In this document: positions 43,407 to 53,361 of the stretch, in pieces
Layout of the letters: each line of letters opens with the position of its first letter
How positions within the stretch are numbered: position 1 is the stretch's first letter
Assembly: GCA_001804705.1 (NCBI GenBank)
Contig: MHAY01000013.1
Coordinates: 48,244-112,243, forward strand
DNA: 64,000 bases
Direction: 5' to 3'
DNA from: Ignavibacteria bacterium RIFOXYC2_FULL_35_21
GTDB taxonomy: Bacteria; Bacteroidota; Ignavibacteria; Kapaibacteriales; UBA2268
The notes under the pieces: model-generated
Database searches by the model: none
Told to the model about the DNA's origin: nothing
Seen by the model: only the letters and a program-made list of their open reading frames with translations
Program-made: the position numbers and the translations under genes

Positions 43407-45584
43407 ATGGGTACAATGGAAAGAATGCGTAAGACTTCGCCGTATTTTTTGGCAGCATTTGCTGTATTGTTTGTTGGATTTATGGTGGCGTCCGATGCTG
43501 ATATTGGTAGTCTCATTCAGGGAAGGGGAAGTATCCAAACTGAGCTAATTGGGAAAATAAACGGAGAAGAAATATTATATAAAGATTTTGACTTAAAAGT
43601 AAAAGAAGTAATCGAACAAAAGCGAAAGCAATCTTCTGACCCTAATGCAAATATAGATGAGGACCAGGTTATTAACCAGGTGTGGAGCCAAATGGTTGAT
43701 GAAACTCTTCTAAAACAGGAAGCAAAAAAAGCCGGAGTCATTGTTAGTGATGAGGAAATTCTTGATGTACTTTTGGATAATCCGCCGGAATCCTTAAGAA
43801 AGCCTTTCACTGATTCTACAGGCACTTTTAATAATCAACTTTATCTCGAACTCGTTACTAATCCGGACAAAATGGGTGAAGCATTGGGGCCTAATGTCAG
43901 CGCGGAAGAGAAACAGAAAGCAATTGATGACTTCAAGAAATACCTTATAGATTTTGAAAAATATTTAAGACAGCAGAAACTTGCAGAAGGTTTGATTGCT
44001 GTTGTTTCTTCATCTGTTTCGGCTGTATCCCCCCAATATGCAAAAGAAAAATATATCTATGATTATACATCCTCTGACGTTGATTTTCTTTTCTTCGGCA
44101 GGGATGAAATTCAGGATAATCAGGTCCAGGTGACTGAAAAAGAAATTGCTGACTATTATGATAAACATAAACAAGCATATAAGCAGAAGCCCCAGCGAAG
44201 ACTGAAATACATCAAATTTGATATTGTACCCAACATTGACGATACAATCAGAGCGGGCAAGAAAGTTGACAGAATCACTGCCGACCTCGCATCAGTCACT
44301 ACTATCCTCGAAAAGGACAGTGTTTTCGACTTAAAGATGAGTGAATTTGGCGGGAACAATCCCGAATTTACTTTAATAAAAGACATTCCTGATTTCAAGC
44401 TTAATATGCTTCAGACAATGAATGTGAATGATATCATTGGACCTGTGATGACACCCGACGGAATTACATTTTTAAGATTGGATGGCAAAAGAAGCGGAGA
44501 AAATGAAGTTGTTAAAGCAAGCCATATTTTGCTCAAATTTAGTGTTAATAAGGACAGCACTAAAGCAGAAGCCGAAAGAATTATGGCAAGGGCAAAGGGC
44601 GGCGAGGATTTTGCCGAGTTAGCCCGTAAATATTCAGGTGACCCCGGTTCAGCCTCTAAGGGTGGTGATTTAGGTTTCTTTGGTAAAGGGGCTATGCTTA
44701 AACCATTCGAAGAAGCCGCTTTTGCGGCTGCTCCGGGCTCGATTGTCGGCCCTGTCGAAACAGAATATGGCTATCATATAATTAAAGTGTTTGAAAAGAA
44801 ATCCGATGAAATTAAATACAGCGAAATCGTAATTAAACCGATTGTCTCCAACACAACAAAGAATATGCTTTTCAGAAATGCTTATTCTTTCCAGAAGCAG
44901 GTTGAAGAAGGACATTCGTTCGATAATCTCGCAGAAAAATCGAAATATAAAGTTCAGCAGACTATGTTCTTCACAAAAGGAACTCCTGTTCTTGGCTCTC
45001 AGTACCTTTCCGACTTGGCATTCGAATCGGAAACAGGAACTGTGCTTCAGCCTCTTGAATTAAAAAACCAAGGGTTGTTTGTCTGTGTGGTAACAGATTC
45101 CCGTGAGAATGGTTTAAGGACTCTGAAGGATATGAAAGAATTCATCAGGGTGCAGGTTACGAATATTAAAAAGCTGGATGCAGTCAAATCTAAGGCAGAT
45201 GCAGCTTATTCTAAAGTTGCAGGGCTGGACGCATTAAGCAAGGCATCGACGGTTGACCCGTTACTTGTTGTTAAGTCTCTTGCAGGTGTTCAGAACACGG
45301 GTAATGTCCAGGGTATCGGTGAAGATTTTGTATTCACTACAAAAGCTACAAATCTTCCTGTTCTTGCCATATCAAAACCATTCAGGGGAACTATGGGTTA
45401 TTATATTATGCAGGTGAAAAGCCGTCTGGCACCTCCTGCAGAGAGCATCGAGAAGGGATACATGCAATACATAACCAAAATGAAGAAGGACAATTATCAG
45501 AATGAATTTTACCAGTGGTTCGGCAAAATCAAGCAGGATGCCGATATTGAGGATTACAGGGTGAAGTTTTATCGGGAATACTAA
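43407..45584 (+). CDS. Membrane-anchored peptidylprolyl isomerase (PpiD/SurA-like foldase)
   Basis: A 725-residue periplasmic folding factor. One N-terminal membrane anchor (about 10-28, YFLAAFAVLFVGFMVAS) is followed by a SurA-N-like chaperone domain (about 45-200), then a parvulin domain near 370-475 (KASHILLKFSVN, GEDFAELARKYSGDPGSASKGGDLGFFGKGAMLKPFEEAAF, YGYHIIKVFEKK) and a long C-terminal helical part. Order and length match PpiD. It would assist outer-membrane and secreted proteins. A ribosome-binding site AAGGAG precedes the ATG. A 4-unit ATTACGA array follows its stop. Confidence 0.92.
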   Translation: MGTMERMRKTSPYFLAAFAVLFVGFMVASDADIGSLIQGRGSIQTELIGKINGEEILYKDFDLKVKEVIEQKRKQSSDPNANIDEDQVINQVWSQMVDETLLKQEAKKAGVIVSDEEILDVLLDNPPESLRKPFTDSTGTFNNQLYLELVTNPDKMGEALGPNVSAEEKQKAIDDFKKYLIDFEKYLRQQKLAEGLIAVVSSSVSAVSPQYAKEKYIYDYTSSDVDFLFFGRDEIQDNQVQVTEKEIADYYDKHKQAYKQKPQRRLKYIKFDIVPNIDDTIRAGKKVDRITADLASVTTILEKDSVFDLKMSEFGGNNPEFTLIKDIPDFKLNMLQTMNVNDIIGPVMTPDGITFLRLDGKRSGENEVVKASHILLKFSVNKDSTKAEAERIMARAKGGEDFAELARKYSGDPGSASKGGDLGFFGKGAMLKPFEEAAFAAAPGSIVGPVETEYGYHIIKVFEKKSDEIKYSEIVIKPIVSNTTKNMLFRNAYSFQKQVEEGHSFDNLAEKSKYKVQQTMFFTKGTPVLGSQYLSDLAFESETGTVLQPLELKNQGLFVCVVTDSRENGLRTLKDMKEFIRVQVTNIKKLDAVKSKADAAYSKVAGLDALSKASTVDPLLVVKSLAGVQNTGNVQGIGEDFVFTTKATNLPVLAISKPFRGTMGYYIMQVKSRLAPPAESIEKGYMQYITKMKKDNYQNEFYQWFGKIKQDADIEDYRVKFYREY

Positions 45585-45588
45585 CTCA

Positions 45589-45616
45589 ATTACGAATTAC
45601 GAATTACGAATTACGA
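45589..45616. repeat. Heptanucleotide array (ATTACGA)4
   Basis: Four perfect tandem ATTACGA units starting five bases after the foldase stop codon. Related arrays lie at 31392, 49083, 50365, 26777, 46078 and 63017. Confidence 0.9.
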
Positions 45617-45701
45617 ATGGTGGTTATATTTTAATTGAAATTTGAAAATTATACTCTAACATCGTTCCCCTTTCCAAAAAGAGAGGGGATTTATTTTTAT
45701 C

Positions 45702-45895
45702 CCGGATTATTCAATAGAAATTGAAATGGTATAATTTAATGTCATGCTGAGCGAAGTCGAAGCATCTTTCCCCCTTTTTCAAAGGGGGATTAAGGGGTTT
45801 TAGAATCTTCGTCGTTATACACTTCTCAGAATGTCAGTCAGGCACTTGCTTTTAGGATAATAATAAACTTCTAATGAATAATTTGGGTTTATTAT
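45702..45895. repeat. 192-bp dispersed repeat, copy 2
   Basis: Matches 25881-26072 over its whole length with few differences, same orientation. Contains the REP-like ATGCTGAGCGAAGTCGAAG (45740-45766), the CCCCCTTT/AAAGGGGG hairpin and the inverted REP-like end. Confidence 0.85.
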
Positions 45896-46309
45896 CCCAG
45901 TCTATTTCAATCTCCAAGGGAAGAGTTGAGCCCTTCGACAGAACTCGTGGTAAAATTCATTCTTTGCGTGCTTTGTGGCTTCTTTGCGAACCTTGCGTGA
46001 AATCTTTTATGGATGCTGAAACGAGTTCAGGGTTACATTCTTTCTCTAGTGAATAAAATATATAACAATAACAACTCATTATTCGTTATTCACTATTCAC
46101 TTAAAAAATAATCCCCATTTGACAATGTGGAAAAATACCCTTCTACATAGATTAACCTGAAGATTACCACGGGATGAAATTGATTTTAGAAATTATTATC
46201 AAATGAGTGGAGTGACAACATTGAAATATAGACAGATAGTTTCATATAAGATAAAAATTAGTTAAATTTGCAAGTTGTGAAATTTATTTCTAATAAAAAA
46301 ATATAAAAA

Positions 46310-47785
46310 ATGGCAAAACCTTTAAGCGTTCTTTTTGTAACCAGCGAATCACTCCCCTACGTTAAATACGGGGGTGTTGCGGATGTGTCTTACTCCCTGC
46401 CACTTGCATTACGGGATTTAGGGCATGACATGAGGATTATGTTGCCTAAATACGGCTGTGTCTCCGAACGGAGAAACAGGATACATGAGATTAACAGGCT
46501 TAGAGATGTTCCGATTCCTGTCGGGAGTCATTCTGACCCTGCAACGATAAAATCGTCATCCATAAATAATCCCAGGGCTAAGGTTCAGGCTTACATAACA
46601 ACGAATAATAAGTATTTTGATGCCAAAAAAGGGATTTACAGCGATGCAAAAACAGGCAAGCCGTATCCTGACAACCATGAACGATTTATTTTCTTTTGCC
46701 GCTCGGTGATTGAGACCTGCCTTATTTTAGGCTGGTTCCCTGATATAATCCACTGCAATGACTGGCAGACAGCATTGGTTCCCTTGATGGCAAGAACTAC
46801 ATTTGCAAAAGAATTCAAGAAAACAAAGTTTGTATTTACTTTTCATAACATAAACCAGCAGGGTGAATTTTCAGAAAAACTGTTTGATTTGACAGGATTA
46901 CCACAAAAAGTAAAAAATGATTTAATTTATAAGAAGATGGTAAATCCTGTTAAAGGTGCATTAATTTATTCGGATTATATTACCACAGTCAGCGAAACGT
47001 ACGCTAAGGAAATCCTGCAGGACAGCAAGAACACAAATGATTTGAATGTTCTTCTATTGAAATACAAGAAAAAATATAAAGGAATATTGAACGGAATTGA
47101 CACTTATAGCTGGGACCCGAAAATTGATTCATTAATAAGCAAAAAACTTGGAAATAATTTCGATGACTTCAAGCAGGCAAATAAGAAATCACTTGCTTTC
47201 AAGACGGGTTTAAACTACCATGATGAAACACCATTGATTGGAATGGTAACGAGGTTGGACGAGCAGAAGGGTGTTCCTCTCCTGACATCAGCCGCAGATA
47301 AAATATTCCAGGAAGACATTCAGATGGTTATTCTTTGTGACGGCTCGCAGGAAGCTAAGAATGAACTTAGGGATTTATCATTGAAGTATCCAAAGAAGCT
47401 GAAAGTAAGATTCGGCTTTGACGAGCCGTTGGCACATTTGATTGAAGCAGGGTCGGACATGTTCCTTATGCCGTCAGAATACGAACCTTGCGGATTGAAT
47501 GCAATGTATTCTCTTGCTTATGGGTCAGTTCCGATAGTGAGGGCAACCGGTGGTTTAACTGAAATAGTGAGTGACTTCAATCCCGAAACGAAAACAGGTA
47601 ATGGCATTACTTTCAAAAATTATAAGAGCGGCGAATTATTATCTTCAATTGCTAAAGCCTTAAATTTATTCAAAAACAAAGAATTATGGGATGTGCTTAT
47701 TCAAAATGGAAGGAGCGGAGATTATTCCTGGAGTAAATCCGTCATAAAGTATGATGAAATATATAAAATTATAACAAAAGATTAA
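46310..47785 (+). CDS. glgA: Glycogen/starch synthase (GT5)
   Basis: Elongates alpha-1,4-glucan from ADP- or UDP-glucose. 491 residues, two GT-B domains: N-terminal FVTSESLPYVKYGGVADVSYSLPLAL (the family K-x-GG loop, with Y where T is usual), HCNDWQTALVP, and C-terminal GMVTRLDEQKGVPLL, MLPSEYEPCGLNAMYSLAYG-like donor site (MPSEYEPCGL) and RATGGLTEIV. It starts a plus-strand series continuing with the DUF4270-like lipoprotein, a linkage common in Bacteroidota. Confidence 0.93.
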   Translation: MAKPLSVLFVTSESLPYVKYGGVADVSYSLPLALRDLGHDMRIMLPKYGCVSERRNRIHEINRLRDVPIPVGSHSDPATIKSSSINNPRAKVQAYITTNNKYFDAKKGIYSDAKTGKPYPDNHERFIFFCRSVIETCLILGWFPDIIHCNDWQTALVPLMARTTFAKEFKKTKFVFTFHNINQQGEFSEKLFDLTGLPQKVKNDLIYKKMVNPVKGALIYSDYITTVSETYAKEILQDSKNTNDLNVLLLKYKKKYKGILNGIDTYSWDPKIDSLISKKLGNNFDDFKQANKKSLAFKTGLNYHDETPLIGMVTRLDEQKGVPLLTSAADKIFQEDIQMVILCDGSQEAKNELRDLSLKYPKKLKVRFGFDEPLAHLIEAGSDMFLMPSEYEPCGLNAMYSLAYGSVPIVRATGGLTEIVSDFNPETKTGNGITFKNYKSGELLSSIAKALNLFKNKELWDVLIQNGRSGDYSWSKSVIKYDEIYKIITKD

Positions 47786-47807
47786 TTACGAAAAAAAAAC
47801 CTCAGGT

Positions 47808-49079
47808 ATGGTAAAAAATATAATTAAAAAAAAACGACTTTTATTTATCCCGGTAATAACTACCCTGTTTTTTCTGCTCGTTTCATGCAATGACGAGCCT
47901 ACATTCATGGGTTCTTCACTATTACTTGATACAATAGCAATCAAATCTATCTCGACAGATTCTACAACTTTGATTACAGATTCGAAATCATTTATTCACA
48001 GGCTTGAAATATTTAATTCGGGTGCAATGTTTGTCGGGAAATCAAATGATGTAATAGCAATTTCAATGCTCAGATTTTCCGGCATACCTGATACGCTTGA
48101 CAATATAACAGAAGCTGATATTGATTCAGTTACCCTCACTTTACCCTTACTGAGATACGCTTATGGCGATTTATCAAATCAAACAGCTTTATCATTTAAG
48201 GTATATAAAATTGTTAAATACTGGACAAATCAATCGAATTGGGATACTTTGTTTCCAACAGGAAGCCAGACGACAGAATATTTCGATTACACGAAAGTAC
48301 TTGGTACATTTACCGGGTCAATTGACCAGAATGCACCGGACTCAGCATTCAGCCCTATTAGTATCCAGCTTGACAAGCTATTGATTGCCGAATGGTTCAA
48401 GCTTGCTTCAGATACGACAACAGTAGGAACAATCTGGGGAATAGCATTGGTGCCGGATGATAACTCTTCAGTTATTCGTTCACTTTCCTCTCAATCCTTG
48501 CAGGACACGAGGGTTCATCCTTATATCAGGACGGCATACAGAAGAACTCAAGACACCCTCGATACTCTGATTCTTACTTCGGCAATTGATGCTTCTGTAA
48601 CAAATTCAAATCCACCGGATGAAAAATCCTTGACAATTCAGGGAGTTGTTTCAAGCAGGTTTAAGCTCGGTTTTGATGTTAGTTCAATTCCGGATGAAGC
48701 GGCAATACATATAGCAGAACTTGATTTGTATCTTGACACGTCTATATCAAATTATGGAAATTTCAACCCTGATTCAACAGTAGTTACCAGGTTATATATT
48801 GATTCGACATATAGTAGTTACCTTTACTATTATTATGGAGGCAATGATACCACCCTAAAACCTGATTTATTCAGATTCCCTGAAATAACATCGGCTGTGC
48901 AATACTGGGTTACTCATGGTAAGAAAGGAGAGCTTGTGTTTTTACCCGAAGGAATAAATAATGAATACAGGGAATTAGATAAACTTGTTTTTCGTGGAAT
49001 TAATGACCCTGACCCGGCAAAAAGGCCTGCACTGAGAATTATATATTCGACAAGGCCAAAAACGAAATGTAATCCCTAA
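47808..49079 (+). CDS. DUF4270-like lipoprotein
   Basis: A 423-residue lipoprotein (signal LLFIPVITTLFFLLVSC, lipobox LVSC) starting after a gap of 22 bp behind glgA. The body is beta-rich with repeated DTLDNITEADIDSVTLTLPLL-like strands and ends FRGINDPDPAKRPALRIIYSTRPK. DUF4270 proteins beside glgA are typical of Bacteroidota; their function is unknown, with surface location assumed. Family assignment is by context and general pattern. Confidence 0.75.
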   Translation: MVKNIIKKKRLLFIPVITTLFFLLVSCNDEPTFMGSSLLLDTIAIKSISTDSTTLITDSKSFIHRLEIFNSGAMFVGKSNDVIAISMLRFSGIPDTLDNITEADIDSVTLTLPLLRYAYGDLSNQTALSFKVYKIVKYWTNQSNWDTLFPTGSQTTEYFDYTKVLGTFTGSIDQNAPDSAFSPISIQLDKLLIAEWFKLASDTTTVGTIWGIALVPDDNSSVIRSLSSQSLQDTRVHPYIRTAYRRTQDTLDTLILTSAIDASVTNSNPPDEKSLTIQGVVSSRFKLGFDVSSIPDEAAIHIAELDLYLDTSISNYGNFNPDSTVVTRLYIDSTYSSYLYYYYGGNDTTLKPDLFRFPEITSAVQYWVTHGKKGELVFLPEGINNEYRELDKLVFRGINDPDPAKRPALRIIYSTRPKTKCNP

Positions 49080-49123
49080 ACAATTACGAATTACGAATGA
49101 AATAAATTTATTAATCGAAAAAA

Positions 49124-50359
49124 GTGAAAAAAATACTTATCATATTGATTATAATATTTGGGCTGATTGAAGCAAGAACAGGACTTGCTCAAGGCGGGTC
49201 GAATTACTCTATTTTTGGAATAGGTGATATATATCCGGGAGGGAATGCCGCTTATGAATCGCTCGGAGGGACATCAATAGCTGTTCCTTCGGATTTTGGC
49301 ATCAATATGAGAAACCCGGCATTGTGGTCGTTTACAAATACTTCAAGGCTTCAGGCAGGTTACAGGTTTAACCAAAATTATGTAAGCAATGAAGGAAACT
49401 CGCTCTTTCAGAACAATGGCAAGGTTGACGGAATACTCGGAATTTTTTCGGTTGATACTTCAATGGGGCTCTCATTCAGTTTTGGAGTACATCCATATAG
49501 TTCGGTAAATTATCTGGTCAAAACAGAAAATTATATTGATATAGATACAACACAGGCGCTTGCTCAAACATCATTCAGCGGCAGTGGAGGTTTATCCAAT
49601 GCTTACCTGGGTGCTTCGATAAAAGTGTTTGAGGGTTTGAACATCGGAGCTTCAATATTTGCTACTTTCGGATTGGTTGAAACAATGATAACAACAGTAT
49701 TCCCTCAAAATGCCTATAATGCATCAGTCAGTATAAGAGACGATAATTTCTTTGGTTTTGGATACAAAGGAGGAATCTATTATTCGGGTATCGGGAATCT
49801 TGGTATTGGAGCTTACATTGAAAACCATGCACAAACGAATATAGACAGTAAACTATATTATACTTATCTCGCCGTAAAAACCGACACTATTATTGAATGT
49901 CCCGAATATGGAATAAACATACCTCCTGCTTATGGTTTTGGTTTATCATATAAACTTGGTAAATTCCTTTTTGCAGGCGATTTAATTTTTCAGGACTTTT
50001 CAAATTTAAATTATAACACAAATGTTAAAGCAAAATACAAAAATTCAACTCAAATGTCATTTGGTATTTCAAGATTAGGTAACAGGTCAATTAGTGCAAA
50101 GTCTCTCGATAAAATTAATTACAATATCGGATTCGGATACAGGGAACTGTATGTTAATACTTATGGAAATGATATAAGTGAATATTACGGCACCTTCGGA
50201 ATGGATATTCCTGTAGTAGGTACGGCGATGGTGAATTTTGCTATATCTATTGGCTCAAGAGGTACAACAAATTCAGGACTTGTAAGAGAACTTTTCGGCA
50301 GGCTTACCGTTGATTTAAGTATTGGGGAAACATGGTTCAAACCATTCAAGAGAGATTAA
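49124..50359 (+). CDS. Outer-membrane protein, FadL/OmpP1-like barrel
   Basis: A 411-residue exported protein (GTG start; signal ILIILIIIFGLIEARTGLAQ). After SNYSIFGIGDIYPGGNAAYESLGGTSIAVPSDFGINMRNPALW, the pattern of FadL-like barrels in Bacteroidota, amphipathic strands continue to the end. It lies between the DUF4270-like gene and hslV, separated from both by short heptamer arrays. Transport substrate unknown. Confidence 0.78.
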   Translation: MKKILIILIIIFGLIEARTGLAQGGSNYSIFGIGDIYPGGNAAYESLGGTSIAVPSDFGINMRNPALWSFTNTSRLQAGYRFNQNYVSNEGNSLFQNNGKVDGILGIFSVDTSMGLSFSFGVHPYSSVNYLVKTENYIDIDTTQALAQTSFSGSGGLSNAYLGASIKVFEGLNIGASIFATFGLVETMITTVFPQNAYNASVSIRDDNFFGFGYKGGIYYSGIGNLGIGAYIENHAQTNIDSKLYYTYLAVKTDTIIECPEYGINIPPAYGFGLSYKLGKFLFAGDLIFQDFSNLNYNTNVKAKYKNSTQMSFGISRLGNRSISAKSLDKINYNIGFGYRELYVNTYGNDISEYYGTFGMDIPVVGTAMVNFAISIGSRGTTNSGLVRELFGRLTVDLSIGETWFKPFKRD

Positions 50360-50386
50360 TAAATAATTAATAATTACTAATTACTA

Positions 50387-50947
50387 ATGAAAAAAAATAA
50401 TAATAATATACTATTACCTGAAGTACTTTCGACAACTGTGATTGGTGTGCTGAAGGACGGTAAAGCAGCAATGGGAGCGGACGGACAGGTAACGTTTAAC
50501 AATACCGTGATGAAGCATAATGCAAAGAAGGTAAGAAAAGTATATGATGATAAAATTATCGCAGGATTTGCCGGAGCAACAGCCGATGCTTTTACATTAC
50601 TCCAAAGATTTGAAGAAAAGCTCGAAGCACACAGTGGAAATTTATACAGGGCATCAATCGAACTGGCGAAAGACTGGAGAACAGACAGATACCTTAGACG
50701 GCTTGAAGCTATGCTTGCTGTCATGGATAATACAAATGCACTTCTTATTAGCGGGACAGGTGATGTAATCGAACCCGACGACAGAATTATATCAATCGGT
50801 TCAGGCGGGCCCTTTGCACTGTCTGCCGCACGAGCCTTGCTGACACATACAAACAAAACTGCAAAGGAAATCGTCGAAGAATCACTAAAGATTGCAAGTG
50901 AAATCTGCATCTTCACTAACTCTGTTATTACTATTGAAGAACTATAA
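50387..50947 (+). CDS. hslV: ATP-dependent protease peptidase subunit HslV
   Basis: The proteolytic chamber of the HslUV (ClpQY) protease. The N-terminal nucleophile threonine lies in [12 protein letters not shown] (about residue 16), so a ~15-residue propeptide would be removed; this is longer than the E. coli form. [22 protein letters not shown] and [15 protein letters not shown] are conserved. It precedes hslU by 26 bp in one operon. Confidence 0.96.
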   Translation: MKKNNNNILLPEVLSTTVIGVLKDGKAAMGADGQVTFNNTVMKHNAKKVRKVYDDKIIAGFAGATADAFTLLQRFEEKLEAHSGNLYRASIELAKDWRTDRYLRRLEAMLAVMDNTNALLISGTGDVIEPDDRIISIGSGGPFALSAARALLTHTNKTAKEIVEESLKIASEICIFTNSVITIEEL

Positions 50948-50973
50948 TTTAATTAACGAAGAAGAAAATTGAT

Positions 50974-52407
50974 ATGAGTGATACAAGCAATATAGTATTG
51001 TCGGATACACAAAAGAAAATAATAAAAAAAGTTATTGCTCATGAAGCAATCAACAAACAGCTTACTCCGAGGCAGATTGTTACCGAGCTGGATAAATTTA
51101 TTATCGGACAGGACAATGCAAAGAAAGCTGTTGCCATTGCTCTGAGGAACCGATGGAGGCGTCAGCAGGTTACATCAGAAATTAAGGATGAAATACTCCC
51201 AAACAATATAATTTTAATTGGTCCAACAGGAGTAGGTAAAACCGAAATAGCACGCCGCCTTGCTAAGCTTGCAGGTGCTCCGTTTGTAAAAGTCGAAGCA
51301 ACAAAATTTACCGAAGTCGGATATGTCGGCAGGGATGTCGAGTCAATGATACGTGACCTGGTAGAAAGAGCAGTTTCTATTGTCAAAGAAGAAAAGACTG
51401 CAGATATACAAATTGAAGCAAGGATAGCCGCAGAGAACAGGGTCCTCGACATTTTGATTCCTCCCGTTAAGAAAAGCCCTTCATTCGATACAGCAACCGA
51501 TACAGACTTTGAAGAAAATGCAAGGACACGCGAAAAATTCCGCGAGATGCTGAAGAACGGCAAGTTGAACGATAGAACTATCGAAATCGAGATGATGGTT
51601 GACCAGGTGCCTTCACTACAGGTTCTGGGACCAATAGGATTAGACGAAATGGGAATGAACCTGCAGGATATGTTCGGCAGTATTCTTCCTAAAAAGAATA
51701 AGAAGAGGGTGCTGACTGTCAGCGAGGCTCTCAAGTTTATGGAAAAAGAAGAAGTTGATAAACTGATTGACATGGATGCAGTCGTTAAAGAAGCAATATC
51801 GAGAGCGGAAAATTCAGGCATTGTTTTCGTTGATGAGATTGACAAGATTGCTTCACGTGGCGGTGCAAGCGGTTCAGGCCCAGAAGTTTCGAGGGAAGGC
51901 GTCCAGAGAGACCTATTGCCGATTGTCGAAGGAACGAGTGTTAATACAAAATACGGACAAGTCCGTTCTGACCATGTTTTATTTATTGCTTCAGGAGCTT
52001 TTCATGTCTCAAAGCCTTCTGACCTGATTCCCGAATTGCAGGGAAGGTTTCCCATAAGGGTTGAACTGAAAAGCCTGACAAAAGAAGATTTCATCAAGAT
52101 ATTGACTATTCCCGAAAATGCACTGATTAAGCAGTACCAGGCATTGATTGAATCCGAAGGGATTAAGCTGGAGTTCGACAGTAGTGCTATAGAAGAAATT
52201 GCCACGATGGCTGAACAAGTGAATGACGAAGTTACCAATATCGGTGCAAGGAGACTGCATACGATACTCACTACATTGCTCGAAGACATACTTTACAACA
52301 CACCCGACAACATAGAGAAAGAATCATTCAAGATTGATGCACAACTTGTCAGGGACAAGCTCAAAGACATAGTAAAGAGCAGTGACCTGAGCCGGTTTAT
52401 ATTGTGA
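50974..52407 (+). CDS. hslU: ATP-dependent protease ATPase subunit HslU
   Basis: The AAA+ unfoldase that feeds HslV. 477 residues: [33 protein letters not shown] at the N-terminus, Walker [10 protein letters not shown], Walker B VDEIDKIA, an intermediate I-domain (about 140-270) and the C-terminal LSRFIL tail that docks into HslV. Complete and canonical. Confidence 0.97.
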   Translation: MSDTSNIVLSDTQKKIIKKVIAHEAINKQLTPRQIVTELDKFIIGQDNAKKAVAIALRNRWRRQQVTSEIKDEILPNNIILIGPTGVGKTEIARRLAKLAGAPFVKVEATKFTEVGYVGRDVESMIRDLVERAVSIVKEEKTADIQIEARIAAENRVLDILIPPVKKSPSFDTATDTDFEENARTREKFREMLKNGKLNDRTIEIEMMVDQVPSLQVLGPIGLDEMGMNLQDMFGSILPKKNKKRVLTVSEALKFMEKEEVDKLIDMDAVVKEAISRAENSGIVFVDEIDKIASRGGASGSGPEVSREGVQRDLLPIVEGTSVNTKYGQVRSDHVLFIASGAFHVSKPSDLIPELQGRFPIRVELKSLTKEDFIKILTIPENALIKQYQALIESEGIKLEFDSSAIEEIATMAEQVNDEVTNIGARRLHTILTTLLEDILYNTPDNIEKESFKIDAQLVRDKLKDIVKSSDLSRFIL

Positions 52408-52441
52408 TGTGAACGAAAAAAATCCAATATGATAAAAAAAT

Positions 52442-52546
52442 TCACACGAGTTTCATTTTAGGTATTATTGTCTCCTTAATTGCTCCTACGACTTTCACCT
52501 TTCCTACATCAGTAACAAATGCATCAATCTCAGTGCGAAATCCCAT
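52442..52546 (-). CDS. Short ORF (34 aa), possible gene remnant
   Basis: A minus-strand frame starting ATGGGATTTCGCACTGAG (MGFRTEIDAFVTDVGKV...) and ending KMKLV. The composition looks protein-like, but no ribosome-binding site or family is recognised. It lies between hslU and decayed toxin-antitoxin genes and may be a fragment of a lost gene. Confidence 0.25.
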   Translation of the reverse strand: MGFRTEIDAFVTDVGKVKVVGAIKETIIPKMKLV

Positions 52547-52650
52547 TTCTTAAAATTCAAGTATCAAATAATGATTTGTTTAATTGTTTGATTTGATTAT
52601 TTTTGATAATGTTAAGTTATAGTTAAATAATAAGGTATAAATTAAAAGAG

Positions 52651-53111
52651 TTGCATAAACCAAGAATATATATTGACACATCTGTTATAGGAGGATATTA
52701 CGATGATGAATTTGAAGTGTATTCAAAAAAATTAATTGATGATTTCATAGAAGGTAAGAAAATTGTTATTGTTTCTGACATTACGATTGAAGAATTAGAA
52801 GATGCACCTGAAAGAGTTCGAAAAGTTATAAGTTTAATACCAGATAGTAACAAAGAAATTGTATCTTTAAATCAGGAAGCTAGAGAACTATCTTAAGGTA
52901 CATAAGTGAAGGTATTGTTAGTGAAAAATCACTTTTAGACACCAGACATATAGCAATTGCAACGATAAATAAAGTTGATGTTTTGGCAAGCTGGAATTTC
53001 AAACATATTGTTAATTACAATAAAATAAAACAATATAATTCAGTTAATTTAAAATTGGGTTATTCATTAATTGAAATAAGAAGTCCACAGGAGTTAACAG
53101 ATGAAAACTAA
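52651..53111 (+). pseudogene. PIN-domain toxin gene, frameshifted
   Basis: The first 81 codons (TTG start; PRIYIDTSVIGGYYDDEFEV, IVIVSDITIEELEDAP) are the N-terminal half of a PIN nuclease, stopping at 52896. In the next frame the protein continues RYISEGIVSEKSLLDTRHIAIATINKVDVLASWNFKHIVN to 53111, the C-terminal half with the conserved DTRHIAIA and SWNFKH motifs. One lost base near ACTATCTTAAGG explains this. The restored protein (~153 aa) would be a complete VapC-type RNase toxin. Assembly error is an alternative to true decay. Confidence 0.85.
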
Positions 53112-53274
53112 AGAAAAAGAATTTGACGCAGTAAAAATGATGCGTGATATCAGGGATAGATTGTCCGAACGTTGGTCGAATAATCCTGAATTAGAGATGA
53201 AAGACTTAGAGGAAATCAGAAAAAAATATAATATCAAAGTCGAGAAAAAGGACAATCAGGTGTTAGTAACCTGA
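53101..53274 (+). CDS. Putative antitoxin of the PIN module
   Basis: A 57-residue charged protein (MKTKEKEFDAVKMMRDIRDRLSERW...), too short for the ORF track, whose ATG overlaps the restored PIN stop by 11 bp. The FDAVKMMRDIRDRLS start is typical of small antitoxins or partner proteins encoded next to this PIN family. It probably bound the PIN toxin and may persist although the toxin is frameshifted. Confidence 0.72.
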   Translation: MKTKEKEFDAVKMMRDIRDRLSERWSNNPELEMKDLEEIRKKYNIKVEKKDNQVLVT

Positions 53275-53361
53275 TTTCAGAAAATTCTTTTTTTTCCAAA
53301 TTTTATGTGCCCCACAAGAAATGTTGGAGGTTTAATAAGTGGAATAATATAATTTATCTAA

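Larger units (their letters stand above)
45585..46309. other. 725-bp intergenic region rich in repeats
   Basis: In order: a 4x ATTACGA array (45589-45616), GGGG/CCCC-rich short sequence, the second copy of the 192-bp repeat, a degraded stretch resembling common Bacteroidota non-coding repeats (CTTTGCGAACCTTGCG at about 45982), an ATTCACT array (about 46085-46101), and an AT-rich glgA upstream region. The 60-codon ORF at 45874 arises from these repeats and is not called. Confidence 0.75.

Noticed and set aside
45589-45616. Short direct repeats considered as a CRISPR array
   Set aside because: Units are 7 bp and contiguous with no spacers; no cas genes occur in the window.
45874-46056. 60-codon plus-strand ORF in the glgA upstream region
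   Set aside because: It begins inside the 192-bp repeat and runs through a CTTTGCG-type non-coding repeat; composition and lack of a ribosome-binding site argue against a gene.
50377-50916. 179-codon minus-strand ORF
   Set aside because: It is antisense to hslV across its whole length; the Ser-rich translation is typical of an antisense shadow.
51162-51845. 227-codon minus-strand ORF
   Set aside because: Antisense to hslU; long only because of codon usage in the true gene.
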